This document shows, one piece after another, positions 42,672-52,416 of a stretch of 64,000 bases of DNA. The stretch covers positions 4,030,001-4,094,000 of the forward strand of contig JASGKG010000001.1 of the NCBI GenBank assembly GCA_047600805.1, given 5' to 3'. The translations under genes were made by a program, and so were the position numbers. The notes under the pieces were generated by a model. It did not search any database and was not told the DNA's origin. It saw nothing but the letters and a program-made list of their open reading frames with translations. The stretch comes from JADKHC01 sp047600805. Its GTDB lineage: Bacteria > Verrucomicrobiota > Verrucomicrobiia > Opitutales > Opitutaceae. Each line of letters starts with the position of its first letter. The stretch's first letter is position 1.

Positions 42672-44762
42672 TTAGATCTCCCTAATCTCGGTGTATTCTT
42701 CGCTTGCCTGTTGGTATAGCTTCAGGGTCTGCCCTTCGACTTTAAGTTGTTGGCGCGCTTCTGGTGGAAGCTTGGGGCCATGATAAACAAGGTAGTAGCG
42801 TTTGCCAACTAATCCACCACCGCTAAAGGTCTGTTCAACTGGGCCGTCGTATTGGCTTGAGCTGACAAATGCGACAACTTGATTTGCTAATGCCGGAAGC
42901 ATCTTGGCGACGCCCTCGCGGTGAGCTCGATCAAGGCTTCCAAATGGTGAATCCATTACAATGGGGTAAACCGCGCCAGAAAGACCCCTTACTATAGTGG
43001 GTATCTCTGCCCGGCGGCCGGCTAGGGCTACGAGACTGCCAATAAAAGCTAACGATAGCGACTGACGCATCGCCTGATTTTTCGCGACGTCGATTACATT
43101 CTCGCCGCTGTTCGCCCCTGTCTCAACAGTGGTGGTGATCGTTTTACGAACACGAACTGAGAATTGCTCAGTCAATTCAGCCCAGTAATTGCGATCGATC
43201 ACGCCTTGGAAGTGCCGATTAATTTCTTTGTCGAGTTCGGGGCGTAGCTCTGTGATTTCAGCTTCTAATATTTCCTCCAGGGTTTTGATACAATCATCAA
43301 CGGCGTCTTTGCGTCGTTGGGCAAGCTCAGCGGCAGCTTCAGATTCAACAATTTCGCTAACGATCTTGTTTATCTCAGTCATGCGGCTCTTCAAGCCATC
43401 CTCTTTTTCGCCAAGACGCCCTAGCTCTTTCTGAAGCGAATCGCGTTTTAAAAGGTGATTGCGCCGGGACTCCTCTAGTTCTTGTACTTGGTTGTCTGCT
43501 TTGGCTCCGATCTTTTGATGAATTTCCTCCAATTCTTCTCCGATTCGTCGTATTTGCGAATTCAGCTGTAGGCGTTCACCATTCAGAAGTCGCAAGCTTT
43601 CGCGGGATTTAATTGCAACCCCGTCGATGAGACCTAAGGCGTGGTCCAACGCGCCAACGGCGTTATTGAATTCCTGATCACCGGCAATTGTAAGGAGGTT
43701 TTCTACGGCAGCCCGCTCGGGGCTACTCTTTGGCAAGCATCGTTTGCAGATGCAATTGCCGCTTTCTAATAGTTCCTGTAGGAAAGTATTCAGCACGCGA
43801 GCAGGAATTTTTCCCTCGGCGCGTAGGGTACAGACAATCTCACGACCACGTTCTACAAGGCTCTGTGCAAATAGCGTATAGCCATCTTCCGCAATTAGGC
43901 GGGATAGACGACGTGTTGTTTCCGTGAGTTTGTTTTGTAGTTCCCTTTCTTCATTCTGGAGGCGTCCACGTCTGAGTTGGAACTCGGCTGCTTCGCGGTT
44001 TGCTTCCAACTTATAATCAATCATCTGCACTTCCTTATCGCAGTGCTCGATTTCCTTAACCACTTGAACGCGCCTTTCGCCGATTTTGATAAGTTCGTCT
44101 TTTGCGTCTTGTTCCTCATCCAACAATGCCTGCTTTTCTTCTGACGTATTGTCTCGTAATTCTTTTACGAATTTTCCTCTGACATTGTTGTTTTTGAGGT
44201 CGTCTATTGTGGTTTGGAGAAGTTGTAAGCCTAGCATCACTCGAATCGCCTCAGCTACCCGTGTAGAGTTTTCCTCCATTGCGAGATGGTCGATATTTTC
44301 TCCATTGAAAAATAGAAATTCAGCAATGCCTTCTGGAACAATGGTCCGAATTTTCTGGGGCGGTGACGCATCGCGAAATGTTTGGCCATCGCGCATCACT
44401 TCAACCGTCAGCAGCGGCTTGCGAAAGTCAGCCCTTTGCTGCGCTAGTGTTAGTCGCCGCGTGATTGTTATGCGTTCTATATCGTGCTTAAAGGTGAGCT
44501 CAACTGAAGCGGCAACTTCATTTGGGTCTCCTCCTCCACGCGCAACGACGTCATTCAATATCTCTTCTGGCTTCTCAAAGTCTTTAGTTAGCCCCTCGGT
44601 TCCATGTAAGACCCATCGGAAGGCATTTAATAAGGTCGTCTTTCCGAATCCATTTTCTGCGTGAACAAGGGTAACGTTGCGACTCCGATTGTCGGAGAAA
44701 ATGATTTCTTGGCGCCCCCGGAATTGGCGAAAGTTTTCAATTACGAGACGTTCTAGAATCAT
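42672..44762 (-). CDS. SMC-like (DndD-related) ATPase of the restriction operon
   Basis: The 696 aa protein is a second Rad50/SMC-type ATPase, distinct from DndD. Walker A is HAENGFGKTT (residues 34-43), and long coiled coils surround a CICKRC zinc-hook-like motif in the middle. The signature helix is QSLSLAFIGSLVAL and Walker B is PIVMDSPFGSLD. The EGIAEFLFFNGENIDHLA segment mirrors the DndD FFFDGE segment. It probably works with the helicase-type restriction protein on DNA lacking phosphorothioate. The start overlaps the stop of the preceding small gene (ATGA). Confidence 0.85.
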   Translation of the reverse strand: MILERLVIENFRQFRGRQEIIFSDNRSRNVTLVHAENGFGKTTLLNAFRWVLHGTEGLTKDFEKPEEILNDVVARGGGDPNEVAASVELTFKHDIERITITRRLTLAQQRADFRKPLLTVEVMRDGQTFRDASPPQKIRTIVPEGIAEFLFFNGENIDHLAMEENSTRVAEAIRVMLGLQLLQTTIDDLKNNNVRGKFVKELRDNTSEEKQALLDEEQDAKDELIKIGERRVQVVKEIEHCDKEVQMIDYKLEANREAAEFQLRRGRLQNEERELQNKLTETTRRLSRLIAEDGYTLFAQSLVERGREIVCTLRAEGKIPARVLNTFLQELLESGNCICKRCLPKSSPERAAVENLLTIAGDQEFNNAVGALDHALGLIDGVAIKSRESLRLLNGERLQLNSQIRRIGEELEEIHQKIGAKADNQVQELEESRRNHLLKRDSLQKELGRLGEKEDGLKSRMTEINKIVSEIVESEAAAELAQRRKDAVDDCIKTLEEILEAEITELRPELDKEINRHFQGVIDRNYWAELTEQFSVRVRKTITTTVETGANSGENVIDVAKNQAMRQSLSLAFIGSLVALAGRRAEIPTIVRGLSGAVYPIVMDSPFGSLDRAHREGVAKMLPALANQVVAFVSSSQYDGPVEQTFSGGGLVGKRYYLVYHGPKLPPEARQQLKVEGQTLKLYQQASEEYTEIREI

Positions 44763-44953
44763 GACGAGGAAGATTTAGTGATGTGCTTCTTCACAATCTG
44801 AACCAAGTTCACGTGAATATCGTCACGCCGCCTCATATGCATAACACTACGTTCAGCGTTAAGAAGGTCTTTCACGATCGCCTGTGTGGCTGGAGAGGCC
44901 GAGCGAAATATCTGCTCGGATTTTGCAGGTTGTTTGGTTGTTGTTGGAGACAT
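44759..44953 (-). CDS. DNA modification system-associated small protein
   Basis: The 64 aa protein has a conserved-looking core: ASPATQAIVKDLLNAERSV, followed by DDIHVNLVQIVKKHI. I recognise it as the small protein that accompanies the Dnd-linked SMC-like ATPase. It overlaps the next gene by 4 bp and follows the restriction gene by 12 bp, so it is clearly within the operon. Function is unknown; it may be a structural subunit. Confidence 0.7.
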   Translation of the reverse strand: MSPTTTKQPAKSEQIFRSASPATQAIVKDLLNAERSVMHMRRRDDIHVNLVQIVKKHITKSSSS

Positions 44954-44965
44954 GGAATGGTTGTG

Positions 44966-47236
44966 CTAACTAACAAGTAGATTATAATGCTTTCGTAAGG
45001 GGGCGAGAAGGTTCATAGCGGCGTAGCCGTTTAGAGCGGTTTGGCAAAACTCGGTAATACGTTTAAGCTCTCCGCGAAATAGGTTTCGTTCTAAATTGAA
45101 CGCCGCGTCGTTCACATCTCCGTCCATGGGCGGAGGTACTACAATGAAATCGTAGATTGTCGCTTTGTCTTTTCCAGGTGCGTTGCGTAGTAGGCGGCCG
45201 CGACGTTGGACAAACTGACGTGGATTGCTTGAGCTCGCGAGTAGGAAGCCAATTTTGAGTGCAGGTAAGTCGATGCCTTCATCGAGGCAACGAATCGCTA
45301 CAACGCCATCCAGAAAACCTGTGCGAAGGTCTCGCAAAATTTCTTCGCGGTCAGCGGATTTCTCGAGGTAAGTGAACGTTCGGACTCGAAGGTTGTGGGT
45401 ATTGCCGGCAAGTTCAGCTACGGCTTCAATTTGTCGTTTTTCCTCCCGTGAGAGAAGGTCTGTCATCCGACCGTCGCCGCAGTAAAACAAGCCACTTCGC
45501 GGCTTTTCAGGTAAACGAGACAAGAGAGAATCGAGTTGGGTTAGTTTGTCACTTGCTGCCCCAATGAGTCGGGCTCGTTTGATTAGCAGTCGCATGGCGC
45601 CTTCGCCAAGTTCACCATCGTCTTCGGTAGGCCAATGTCGTGCGAGTTCACGAGTGATAGACCAGTATTCCTGCGCTTCATCACTGGTTAGTGTGACAAG
45701 AATCGGATGATACTCGTAGGGCGTCAAAAATCCCTCCGCGATTGCGCGGGCAAGCGGAAATTCATATACGATACGGCCGAAATAGTCGAAAATCGCTTTT
45801 GTCCCTTCGGGATCATGGTGCCGTTCAGGGGTGGCTGACAATGCGAGTCGGAGCTGAATCTGCTGAGGTAAACATTGCTGAATGCGCTTCGCCCCTAGGT
45901 TGTGTGCTTCATCTGCAATGATTAGGTAACTCACTCTCTGGCTAGATAGCCTGTTGCGAAGGCGTGCTTGAAAGGCATCTGTGAGAAATGTCGCATTACT
46001 TACGACGAAAGCCGCTTGTTTGATTATATTGGCGTGAAGACGTTGGTGGGCTTCGTCAAATAGGAGATCCCATGTTCGTTGCCCTTCGTAGCAGCTTACT
46101 GCTTCGAGCCCAAACCGCAGGAGCTCGCCTTCCCATTGTCGGCAAAGATTAATAAAGGGACAGAGTATAATTACGGCGAATGGTTGATCGGGATTTCTTT
46201 CGGCGACCTTCGTGGCAAGCGTAAGTGCTGTTATGGTTTTACCTGTACCAGTTGCCATCGCAAAAATACCCCGACCTTGATTGGCACTCCAAGCACGGAT
46301 GGCGTCCTTTTGATAGTCGCGAACGTCAAGGCCATTGGGGAGCACCAAACACTGATTTGCCACAATGGTTTTGGCGGGGGACTGTTCGTGAATTTCCGGA
46401 ATGCTTCGGGGAGGCTGTGTGGCATCTGCTTGCTCGGAAGATTCTGCGGATACAGTGATCTTTATTTGGTCGTCTTCAACCGAAGGCGCTTGCGATACCA
46501 GCACCGTAGCTTGAGGAGGAAGCTCTGGCAATTTGAGATATGGGCGCTCCGTAGACCGAAGCTTCAGTATCTGTTCCCTTGCTGCCTCTGGCAACGGGTA
46601 GATGCGGACATTCGGATCGCCATTATTCCATAACCTTTCGAAACGATTGGCATCAGCTTCGACAAGTGCAGCAAAGGCGGGCTCCCACGAATAGAATACT
46701 TTGATCGATTCATAGTTCCTTGAGCCTTGAATCGAATCATTATATGATCCGTTGAAAGAAACTCGATTACCCTCGTCGTCCGCAAAGACGCCAAACTTGT
46801 CATGAAATTCGCCGCCAGCGAGCTTCTCGCGTGGTACTGCCAGACGAAAATCCAGAATATTATCAGCAACCATCCAAGAGAGTGCGGCGAGCGTATCAAT
46901 TTCTAGGGACCTTTGCAGGTCCGAAATATTACGGGCAAGTGCAGCCTTTAGGGTTTCGTTTTCCCTAGCCTGCTCTCCCGAATAGAGAGCGTCCCAATCT
47001 GATTCTGAGAGGATTGGGCTAGTTACCCACCGAGCACGGCCTCCATTTGAAGCAAACTTGGCCATTCCGGACGCTGCCATTCGCAGCCAGCCCGAGCTGA
47101 AAAAGCCAACACCTCGGTCGTATGAGATGAAGTTGCTGAGCAACGGGCAAAAGAGTTCCCTCTCGATCTGGTCTGAAGAGGTGTCCCAAAGTGATCGTTT
47201 TAGCCACGGGTAACGCATTGCTTTCGCAGAATCCAA
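44966..47236 (-). CDS. DNA phosphorothioation system restriction protein (PLD-helicase)
   Basis: This 756 aa protein is the likely nuclease-translocase that attacks unmodified DNA. An N-terminal phospholipase D-like domain (GVGFFSSGW, then FHDKFGVF and FNGSYNDS, about residues 143-165) precedes a linker. The SF2 helicase follows with Walker A MATGTGKT, DEAH in IIADEAHNLGAKR, motif III LALSATPER and motif VI FVQRRGRLLR. This is the architecture of the Dnd-linked type 1 restriction family rather than DptFGH. It is the first gene of a four-gene minus-strand operon facing dndBCDE. Confidence 0.88.
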   Translation of the reverse strand: MDSAKAMRYPWLKRSLWDTSSDQIERELFCPLLSNFISYDRGVGFFSSGWLRMAASGMAKFASNGGRARWVTSPILSESDWDALYSGEQARENETLKAALARNISDLQRSLEIDTLAALSWMVADNILDFRLAVPREKLAGGEFHDKFGVFADDEGNRVSFNGSYNDSIQGSRNYESIKVFYSWEPAFAALVEADANRFERLWNNGDPNVRIYPLPEAAREQILKLRSTERPYLKLPELPPQATVLVSQAPSVEDDQIKITVSAESSEQADATQPPRSIPEIHEQSPAKTIVANQCLVLPNGLDVRDYQKDAIRAWSANQGRGIFAMATGTGKTITALTLATKVAERNPDQPFAVIILCPFINLCRQWEGELLRFGLEAVSCYEGQRTWDLLFDEAHQRLHANIIKQAAFVVSNATFLTDAFQARLRNRLSSQRVSYLIIADEAHNLGAKRIQQCLPQQIQLRLALSATPERHHDPEGTKAIFDYFGRIVYEFPLARAIAEGFLTPYEYHPILVTLTSDEAQEYWSITRELARHWPTEDDGELGEGAMRLLIKRARLIGAASDKLTQLDSLLSRLPEKPRSGLFYCGDGRMTDLLSREEKRQIEAVAELAGNTHNLRVRTFTYLEKSADREEILRDLRTGFLDGVVAIRCLDEGIDLPALKIGFLLASSSNPRQFVQRRGRLLRNAPGKDKATIYDFIVVPPPMDGDVNDAAFNLERNLFRGELKRITEFCQTALNGYAAMNLLAPLRKHYNLLVS

Positions 47237-47442
47237 AGCCGGGAGGCAAAGACGCTGTAAATGCTGTGGCTACTGATAAATAGATCAATGCAAAACAATG
47301 AGTTGTGTACGTAAAAAGCAAACCAGGTGTTAGAAGCCTGTTCTGAGCATACTCGAGGAAATGCGATCCTTGGAACGCTCTTTGAAAGTTGTTTCGGTTT
47401 GCGGCTTTCGGAAGCTGTACGCGCAATCTCGACCCTGACTCG

Positions 47443-47724
47443 TCACACGCCCTGCTTTTGTCGACTGGTTTGTTGTTGGGTGAGTCTTTCTCGACTGTCC
47501 TCAGTTGGCGACACGCGCAATTGAGCCAGTTTGATCAAGGCGTGGGCGGCTTTGATATCACCTGATTCCACAAATGCTTTCACCTCATGTTTTGTTCGGA
47601 TGTGGTCGGCTGGCCCCATTTCCTTCACCCGAAGTTTTTCGGTAATGATACGAAGGGCGTCACTTTCCTGGCGGAGTGCGAGCAATGTCTGCACGCTGAT
47701 TTCTGATTTGTCTGCGGAATTCAT
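47443..47724 (-). CDS. Small protein downstream of the coupling protein gene
   Basis: The ATG at 47724 gives 93 aa; a GTG at 47745 that overlaps the coupling protein stop gives 100. The sequence is hydrophilic and helical (SVQTLLALRQESDALRII, then RTKHEVKAFVESGDIKAAH) with no known domain. Its placement after the coupling protein suggests a conjugation accessory role. The 47237-47442 gap to the restriction operon holds nothing I recognise. Confidence 0.5.
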   Translation of the reverse strand: MNSADKSEISVQTLLALRQESDALRIITEKLRVKEMGPADHIRTKHEVKAFVESGDIKAAHALIKLAQLRVSPTEDSRERLTQQQTSRQKQGV

Positions 47725-47744
47725 CGGGTTCGGGTGGTGGGGCA

Positions 47745-49385
47745 CTAAGAGGGACGGAGGTTAACTTTTTTGAAACCGTTCGTACAATGCCGTACGACGG
47801 CGACATGGTCGGGCAGGTTTCTGAACTCATGCGGCTTGATCAGAAATTCCTCCATTCGCTGATAGGTATGTGCGGTATGATCTTGATGCACGGTGCGTGA
47901 AGCGCGTTCGACCCAGTGCTTGCCGAGGGCGTTTGCACAACGCAAGGCGTCGAGTTCCGACGCTGCACGGTACATAAAGAGATTCTTCAAATTGAGCGCG
48001 AATACCTCGGCTTGTTCCTTCGTTTGTGGAGGTATTAGCGATTCGAAAGCCTGAGCCGATACTACCAGCATCAACATACAATCACGCAAGCGATCGATTA
48101 CATTGAAATCACTCGTACCGTCATGGCTGGCAGTGATGGCATTCTGAAATTCGTCACCGACGAAAATAAGCTGGTTGAGCGCGTATTTTTGATACGGTGG
48201 AAGTGCGTAGCGGCGAAGGGCGTGGCGGTAGAGCAGTAATTTCGCGACGGTGAAGACGTACTGGCGCTCGGTCGTGTAATCCTGGGGAACGTCGATGCAG
48301 AAGATTTTGCCCTTATCTACATCGGCGATGGAGCACGTATCAGGTTCATTTGAACTGAAGATTTCGGCGATTTCAGGCGTGCCGAGGTATTCGAGATAGT
48401 TTTGTGAAGTGCCGATTTCACCGGCGCGCTGCTCCTTTGCTTCGTGCTTTAGATAAGTCTGTTCGAATGTCTCCGCTAATCGGATACGGCGTTCGGTTGG
48501 GTCGATTTCAGTGAGTTTGTCGAGTGCGGCACGCAGTTCCTTTTCTGATGTGAGTAGATCATAGGCGTTGGTTGCTGTGACTCGCCGGCCGATGTCGGCG
48601 AGGAGTTCGAAAGCGCGTCCGATATGTGCGGCACCTTTCACTTTGAAAAAGCTCTTTTCATCCTTCGGATTTAGAGCGGCGGCTGTATCCACGAGAATTC
48701 GGGCGCGCGTGGTAAACGGCAGACGTGCATCGCCCGTGACATTAAGCCGGTGGAGTGGTTTACCCGTCTCACCAACCAGGCGTGGGCGGAGACGAATGAT
48801 GTCCTGCGTGCGGCCGTATTTTTTGGCGAGCCATTCGAGGTAAAACCACTCGTCGCCTTTGTTCGCCATGATCACACCGCCTAGCGTTGGATTGCGTCGG
48901 ATGAGTGCGGCGAGCAGACCATTCATGCCGGAGGTTTTGCCAGAGCCCGTGTCGCCAGAGAAAAAGAAATGCCGGTTGGCTTTGTCGCGCGTCCACCGGA
49001 AGCCAGCAAACGTGACGACAATTTGCCAGCGATCCGCGACGATCTTGCCAACTGGGTCACGAACCCACCGCCGATGATCGGCGTAGTAGAATAGTGACGC
49101 GGCGAGCGCACACACAACTGCGCCTGTTCCAATATTCCATGGCGATGGGAGCCTCCATGCGCCGAAAACTCCGGCAGCGGAGATGATCAAAGCGAACGGC
49201 AATGCCAACGGCGCACGCAGACCCGGTTCATTGTGGCGGAGATTTCGGTGGATCAACCAGCCCGCAATCCCAAGGAAAATGCCCGCCAAAACGAACGCCG
49301 CAACCGTGATGGCATGCGGATTATGCAGCCATTGGCGGATCAAAATTTCGGGTGCCGGGAGTCGTTTCATCGCGTGTCGGTGCAC
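47745..49385 (-). CDS. Type IV coupling protein (VirD4/TraD-like)
   Basis: The coupling protein pumps the relaxosome into the secretion channel. The 546 aa protein has three N-terminal membrane spans (about residues 24-45, 58-78 and 87-103), Walker A FFFSGDTGSGKTSGM (about 141-155) and a Walker B-like QLIFVGDEFQNAI. The early MIMANKGDEWFYLEWL strand also fits the FtsK/HerA-type fold. Start could be the ATG at 49370 (MKRLPAPE) instead. It is divergent from the relaxase gene across a palindrome-rich gap. Confidence 0.8.
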   Translation of the reverse strand: MHRHAMKRLPAPEILIRQWLHNPHAITVAAFVLAGIFLGIAGWLIHRNLRHNEPGLRAPLALPFALIISAAGVFGAWRLPSPWNIGTGAVVCALAASLFYYADHRRWVRDPVGKIVADRWQIVVTFAGFRWTRDKANRHFFFSGDTGSGKTSGMNGLLAALIRRNPTLGGVIMANKGDEWFYLEWLAKKYGRTQDIIRLRPRLVGETGKPLHRLNVTGDARLPFTTRARILVDTAAALNPKDEKSFFKVKGAAHIGRAFELLADIGRRVTATNAYDLLTSEKELRAALDKLTEIDPTERRIRLAETFEQTYLKHEAKEQRAGEIGTSQNYLEYLGTPEIAEIFSSNEPDTCSIADVDKGKIFCIDVPQDYTTERQYVFTVAKLLLYRHALRRYALPPYQKYALNQLIFVGDEFQNAITASHDGTSDFNVIDRLRDCMLMLVVSAQAFESLIPPQTKEQAEVFALNLKNLFMYRAASELDALRCANALGKHWVERASRTVHQDHTAHTYQRMEEFLIKPHEFRNLPDHVAVVRHCTNGFKKVNLRPS

Positions 49386-49695
49386 CTAATGCACCATTAC
49401 AGCACCGCAGTCGCGAGAATGGCCACCTACCGAAAAAACGGTAGATGCGGCAGGCCCGATGTGCGCCCATTTTTCTCCGACATCTGAACCCAACGAACTC
49501 GTTAGGGTATTGCGTCTATTGCCAAAAAAGCGCGGGAGACTCCTACAAACCAACACCGCTTGTCGTAGCCTACGATCTCCGGAAAACACGCTGACAATTT
49601 GCGGACCGATACACCGATTGCGGTAGGCTCTCTACACCAAACACGGAGGGTGCGCTCTGTTGAGGCTAGCGGTGAGTTTGGCCGTGATTGTCGGC
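49386..49695. promoter_or_regulatory. Palindrome-rich gap, candidate oriT and divergent promoters
   Basis: The gap between the coupling protein and relaxase genes contains CTACCG-AAAAAA-CGGTAG (49427-49444), TCGTAG-C-CTACGA (49563-49575) and ACCG-ATTG-CGGT (49612-49623). MobF relaxases usually nick within an oriT just upstream of their own gene, and such sites carry inverted repeats next to nic. No nic consensus can be assigned from sequence alone. Confidence 0.45.
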
Positions 49696-52416
49696 ATGAT
49701 CACGGTTGGAATCATTCGCAACGGAGCCACCTACCTTTCGCATCACCTGCGAAAGAACGATTATTGGGCGGAAGGCGAGAAGGCGGTGCTTGGCGAATGG
49801 ATTGGCGACGGAGCTAAGGCACTTGGTTTGTCAGGCGAAGTTACTGACGAACCTTTCGACAGGCTTCGCCAAAACAGGCATCCGTTCTCAGGCGAGGCAT
49901 TGACCGCACGCGACCAAGCCAATCGGGTCGCTTTTTTCGATGTGCAACTTTCAGCGCCAAAAGACGTGAGCGTGCTGGTGACGGTCGGCGGCGATGACCG
50001 GGTGCGCGTGGCTTTTACGGAGTCGGTCAAAGTCGCCCTCGCGGAAATGGAACGCTTCGCCGCGGTGCGTGAGCGCCGTGGTGAAGCAGCCGGAACCGAA
50101 GCATATCGGCTCACGGGGAATTATGTCGGGGCTCTGTTCCTGCACGATACGAGCCGTGATCTCGATCCGCAGCTGCACGGGCATGCGGTCCTTGCGAATG
50201 CAACCTGGGACGCGGCGCGCAACGAATGGCTCGCACTGCAACCAGCCGAAATGCTCCGCGCTTCGCCGTATCTCCGGCAGGTGCTTTATCGCGAGTTGGC
50301 TGGCCGTCTGCGGTCACTCGGTTACGAACCTTACGAAATGAATTCGAAAGGGTTTTCGATTCGTGGCGTCGAGCATTTGCGGGAGCGTTTTTCGAAACGC
50401 ACGAATCACGTTCAGAAACTCGCCGAGGCATTCGCAGCGGAGAAAGGCCGCAAGGCCACGAAGCGCGAAATCGAAGTCCTCGTTCGCGAATCGCGTGCGG
50501 ACAAGCTTACCGAAGTCAGCACGTCGGAAGTCAGATCAAAGCAGCGTGCGGAACTAAACGACGACGAAACGATCCGTTTGGAAAAACTCGTGCGCGCCGC
50601 GCGTGCCGAACCTTTGCGTCAGCAATGGTCGCACGGCAGCGCGCAGACCGTGTTGGAAGCGGCGTTGCGGCACGTCTACGAGCGAAACAGCGTAGCGCGC
50701 GAAGGAGTCGTGTTAAGCGCCGCGCTGGAGTTGCATCCCGATTTCTATCGCTGGCACGAACTCCGCCAGGCGTTGGAGTCGCACCCTGACGCGATTCGCA
50801 AGGAAGGCGAGATGACGCTGCGCATGATCCGACGCGAGGAAACTGCGACGGTGCAGCGTATGATTACGGGCCGCAATCAACGCTTCGCACTCGGTGACGC
50901 CGCGCATCTGCCCGCCTCGCTTACGACTGGTCAGCGCAACGCAGCGAAGGCGATCCTTGGCAGTCGGGATTTCGTGAGCGTGCTGATTGGTGACGCCGGC
51001 ACGGGCAAGACGACCGTACTCACCGCGCTTGAAGGCGCGCATGTTGCGGCCGGCGGGAAACGTTTCATGCCGCTTGCACCGACCACGCGAGCACGAGATG
51101 CAATGACCGAAAGTGGATTTGCCAGCGCGGATACCGTGCAGCGTTTTCTCGTAAGCGAAACAATGCAGGCGGAGGCGATGGGTCGTGTGGTGTTGGTCGA
51201 TGAAGCCGGGCTCTTGTCCACACAACAACTCGATCAGCTCACGAAGCTCGCAATGGAAGTTCGTGCTCGTGTCCTTCTCGTCGGTGACACCAAGCAGCAT
51301 TACAGCGTCGAACGCGGTGATGCGTTGCGTAACGTCATCACGCATTCTGGCACGCCTGTTGTTCGCCTCGCGGAAGTGCTGCGCCAACGTAACGAAGCTG
51401 ATCGACGATTCAGCCGCTTGCTTGCGTCAGGTGACGTTGCCGAGGCCTTCACCTTCGCTGATCGGCGCGGACTGATTCGTGAAACGGAAAACGACGACGT
51501 TTTGTTTTCCCGCGCAGCAGAGCATTACGTCGGCAATCGCGTGAAGGGAATCGAGACACTGGTCGTGATTCCCTTCTGGGAGGAAATCGAACGTTTCAAC
51601 AGCCATGTTCGTCCGGCGCTCCGGCAGGCCGGTCTGCTCGGTGCGACCGAAGTCACGCGTGAAGCAGTGAAGCCCCTCACTTGGACGGCGGAACAAAAGG
51701 CTCATTGGGATCAATACAAAGTTGGCGATAGATTGCTCTTCACGCGCGACACCCGGTTTTTCAAACGCGGTGTCGCGACTGAGGTGATCGAAATCAGGCC
51801 GGACGGTGTTCGTGTGCGCGGGCCGAAAGGGCGCGAAGCGAAAATCACGCGTAAGCAACGTGCAGCGTTTGATGTCGGGCGTGCGCAAACATTGGCGGTG
51901 GCTGCTGGTGACCGGTTATTGATTCGTGGAAGACACGACGACGCGGGCTTCACAAACGGGGATTTCAAGGAAGTGGTGACTGTCGATCCCGCTGCGAACA
52001 AAATCATTTTCAATGACGGCAGCGAATTGCCGCCGGATTTCGCAGCCTGGACCTACGGTCATGCGCTGACTTCCTATCGCTCACAAGGGAGCACGTCGGA
52101 AGAATCGTTGCTCGTGCTTGGCGAAGTTGCGACACACGCATTGGCACGGCGGCAATTCTACGTAGGCAACACACGCTATCGAGGAGCGCACGCGATATAC
52201 GTTTCGCAGAAAGAAGAAATCCTGCATCGCCTCGCGCAGCCGGACGACGGGCGTGAACTCGCAACGGAGTTTATGGAACGGCAACGCCTTTCCGAAAACG
52301 AAACGCTCGTGCCGCGTCCGGTGCGCGGACTACGCTCGCATCTGCGAAATGCCTGGCTCGCAGAGGCCGATAGGCTGAGACGCGGTGAAACCCACGGCGA
52401 ACGCCAAAAGTTATGA
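49696..52416 (+). CDS. MobF-family relaxase-helicase (TrwC/TraI-like)
   Basis: The relaxase nicks oriT and unwinds the strand for transfer. From the ATG at 49696 (MITVGIIRNGATYL) it is 906 aa. The N-terminal domain has a candidate catalytic Tyr in ATYLSHHLRKNDYW and the metal-binding HUH motif in DPQLHGHAVLANATW. A RecD-like SF1B helicase follows, with Walker A IGDAGTGKTTVL, VLVDEAGLLS and GDTKQHYSVERGDALR, plus a C-terminal SH3/UvrD-C2-like end (HALTSYRSQGST). The family's usual double-Tyr YYT start is not present. The TGA overlaps the next gene (ATGA). Confidence 0.88.
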   Translation: MITVGIIRNGATYLSHHLRKNDYWAEGEKAVLGEWIGDGAKALGLSGEVTDEPFDRLRQNRHPFSGEALTARDQANRVAFFDVQLSAPKDVSVLVTVGGDDRVRVAFTESVKVALAEMERFAAVRERRGEAAGTEAYRLTGNYVGALFLHDTSRDLDPQLHGHAVLANATWDAARNEWLALQPAEMLRASPYLRQVLYRELAGRLRSLGYEPYEMNSKGFSIRGVEHLRERFSKRTNHVQKLAEAFAAEKGRKATKREIEVLVRESRADKLTEVSTSEVRSKQRAELNDDETIRLEKLVRAARAEPLRQQWSHGSAQTVLEAALRHVYERNSVAREGVVLSAALELHPDFYRWHELRQALESHPDAIRKEGEMTLRMIRREETATVQRMITGRNQRFALGDAAHLPASLTTGQRNAAKAILGSRDFVSVLIGDAGTGKTTVLTALEGAHVAAGGKRFMPLAPTTRARDAMTESGFASADTVQRFLVSETMQAEAMGRVVLVDEAGLLSTQQLDQLTKLAMEVRARVLLVGDTKQHYSVERGDALRNVITHSGTPVVRLAEVLRQRNEADRRFSRLLASGDVAEAFTFADRRGLIRETENDDVLFSRAAEHYVGNRVKGIETLVVIPFWEEIERFNSHVRPALRQAGLLGATEVTREAVKPLTWTAEQKAHWDQYKVGDRLLFTRDTRFFKRGVATEVIEIRPDGVRVRGPKGREAKITRKQRAAFDVGRAQTLAVAAGDRLLIRGRHDDAGFTNGDFKEVVTVDPAANKIIFNDGSELPPDFAAWTYGHALTSYRSQGSTSEESLLVLGEVATHALARRQFYVGNTRYRGAHAIYVSQKEEILHRLAQPDDGRELATEFMERQRLSENETLVPRPVRGLRSHLRNAWLAEADRLRRGETHGERQKL

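Noticed and set aside
46079..46633. 184-codon plus-strand frame opposite the restriction gene
   Set aside because: It overlaps the Walker A and linker region of the helicase and shows no domain of its own.
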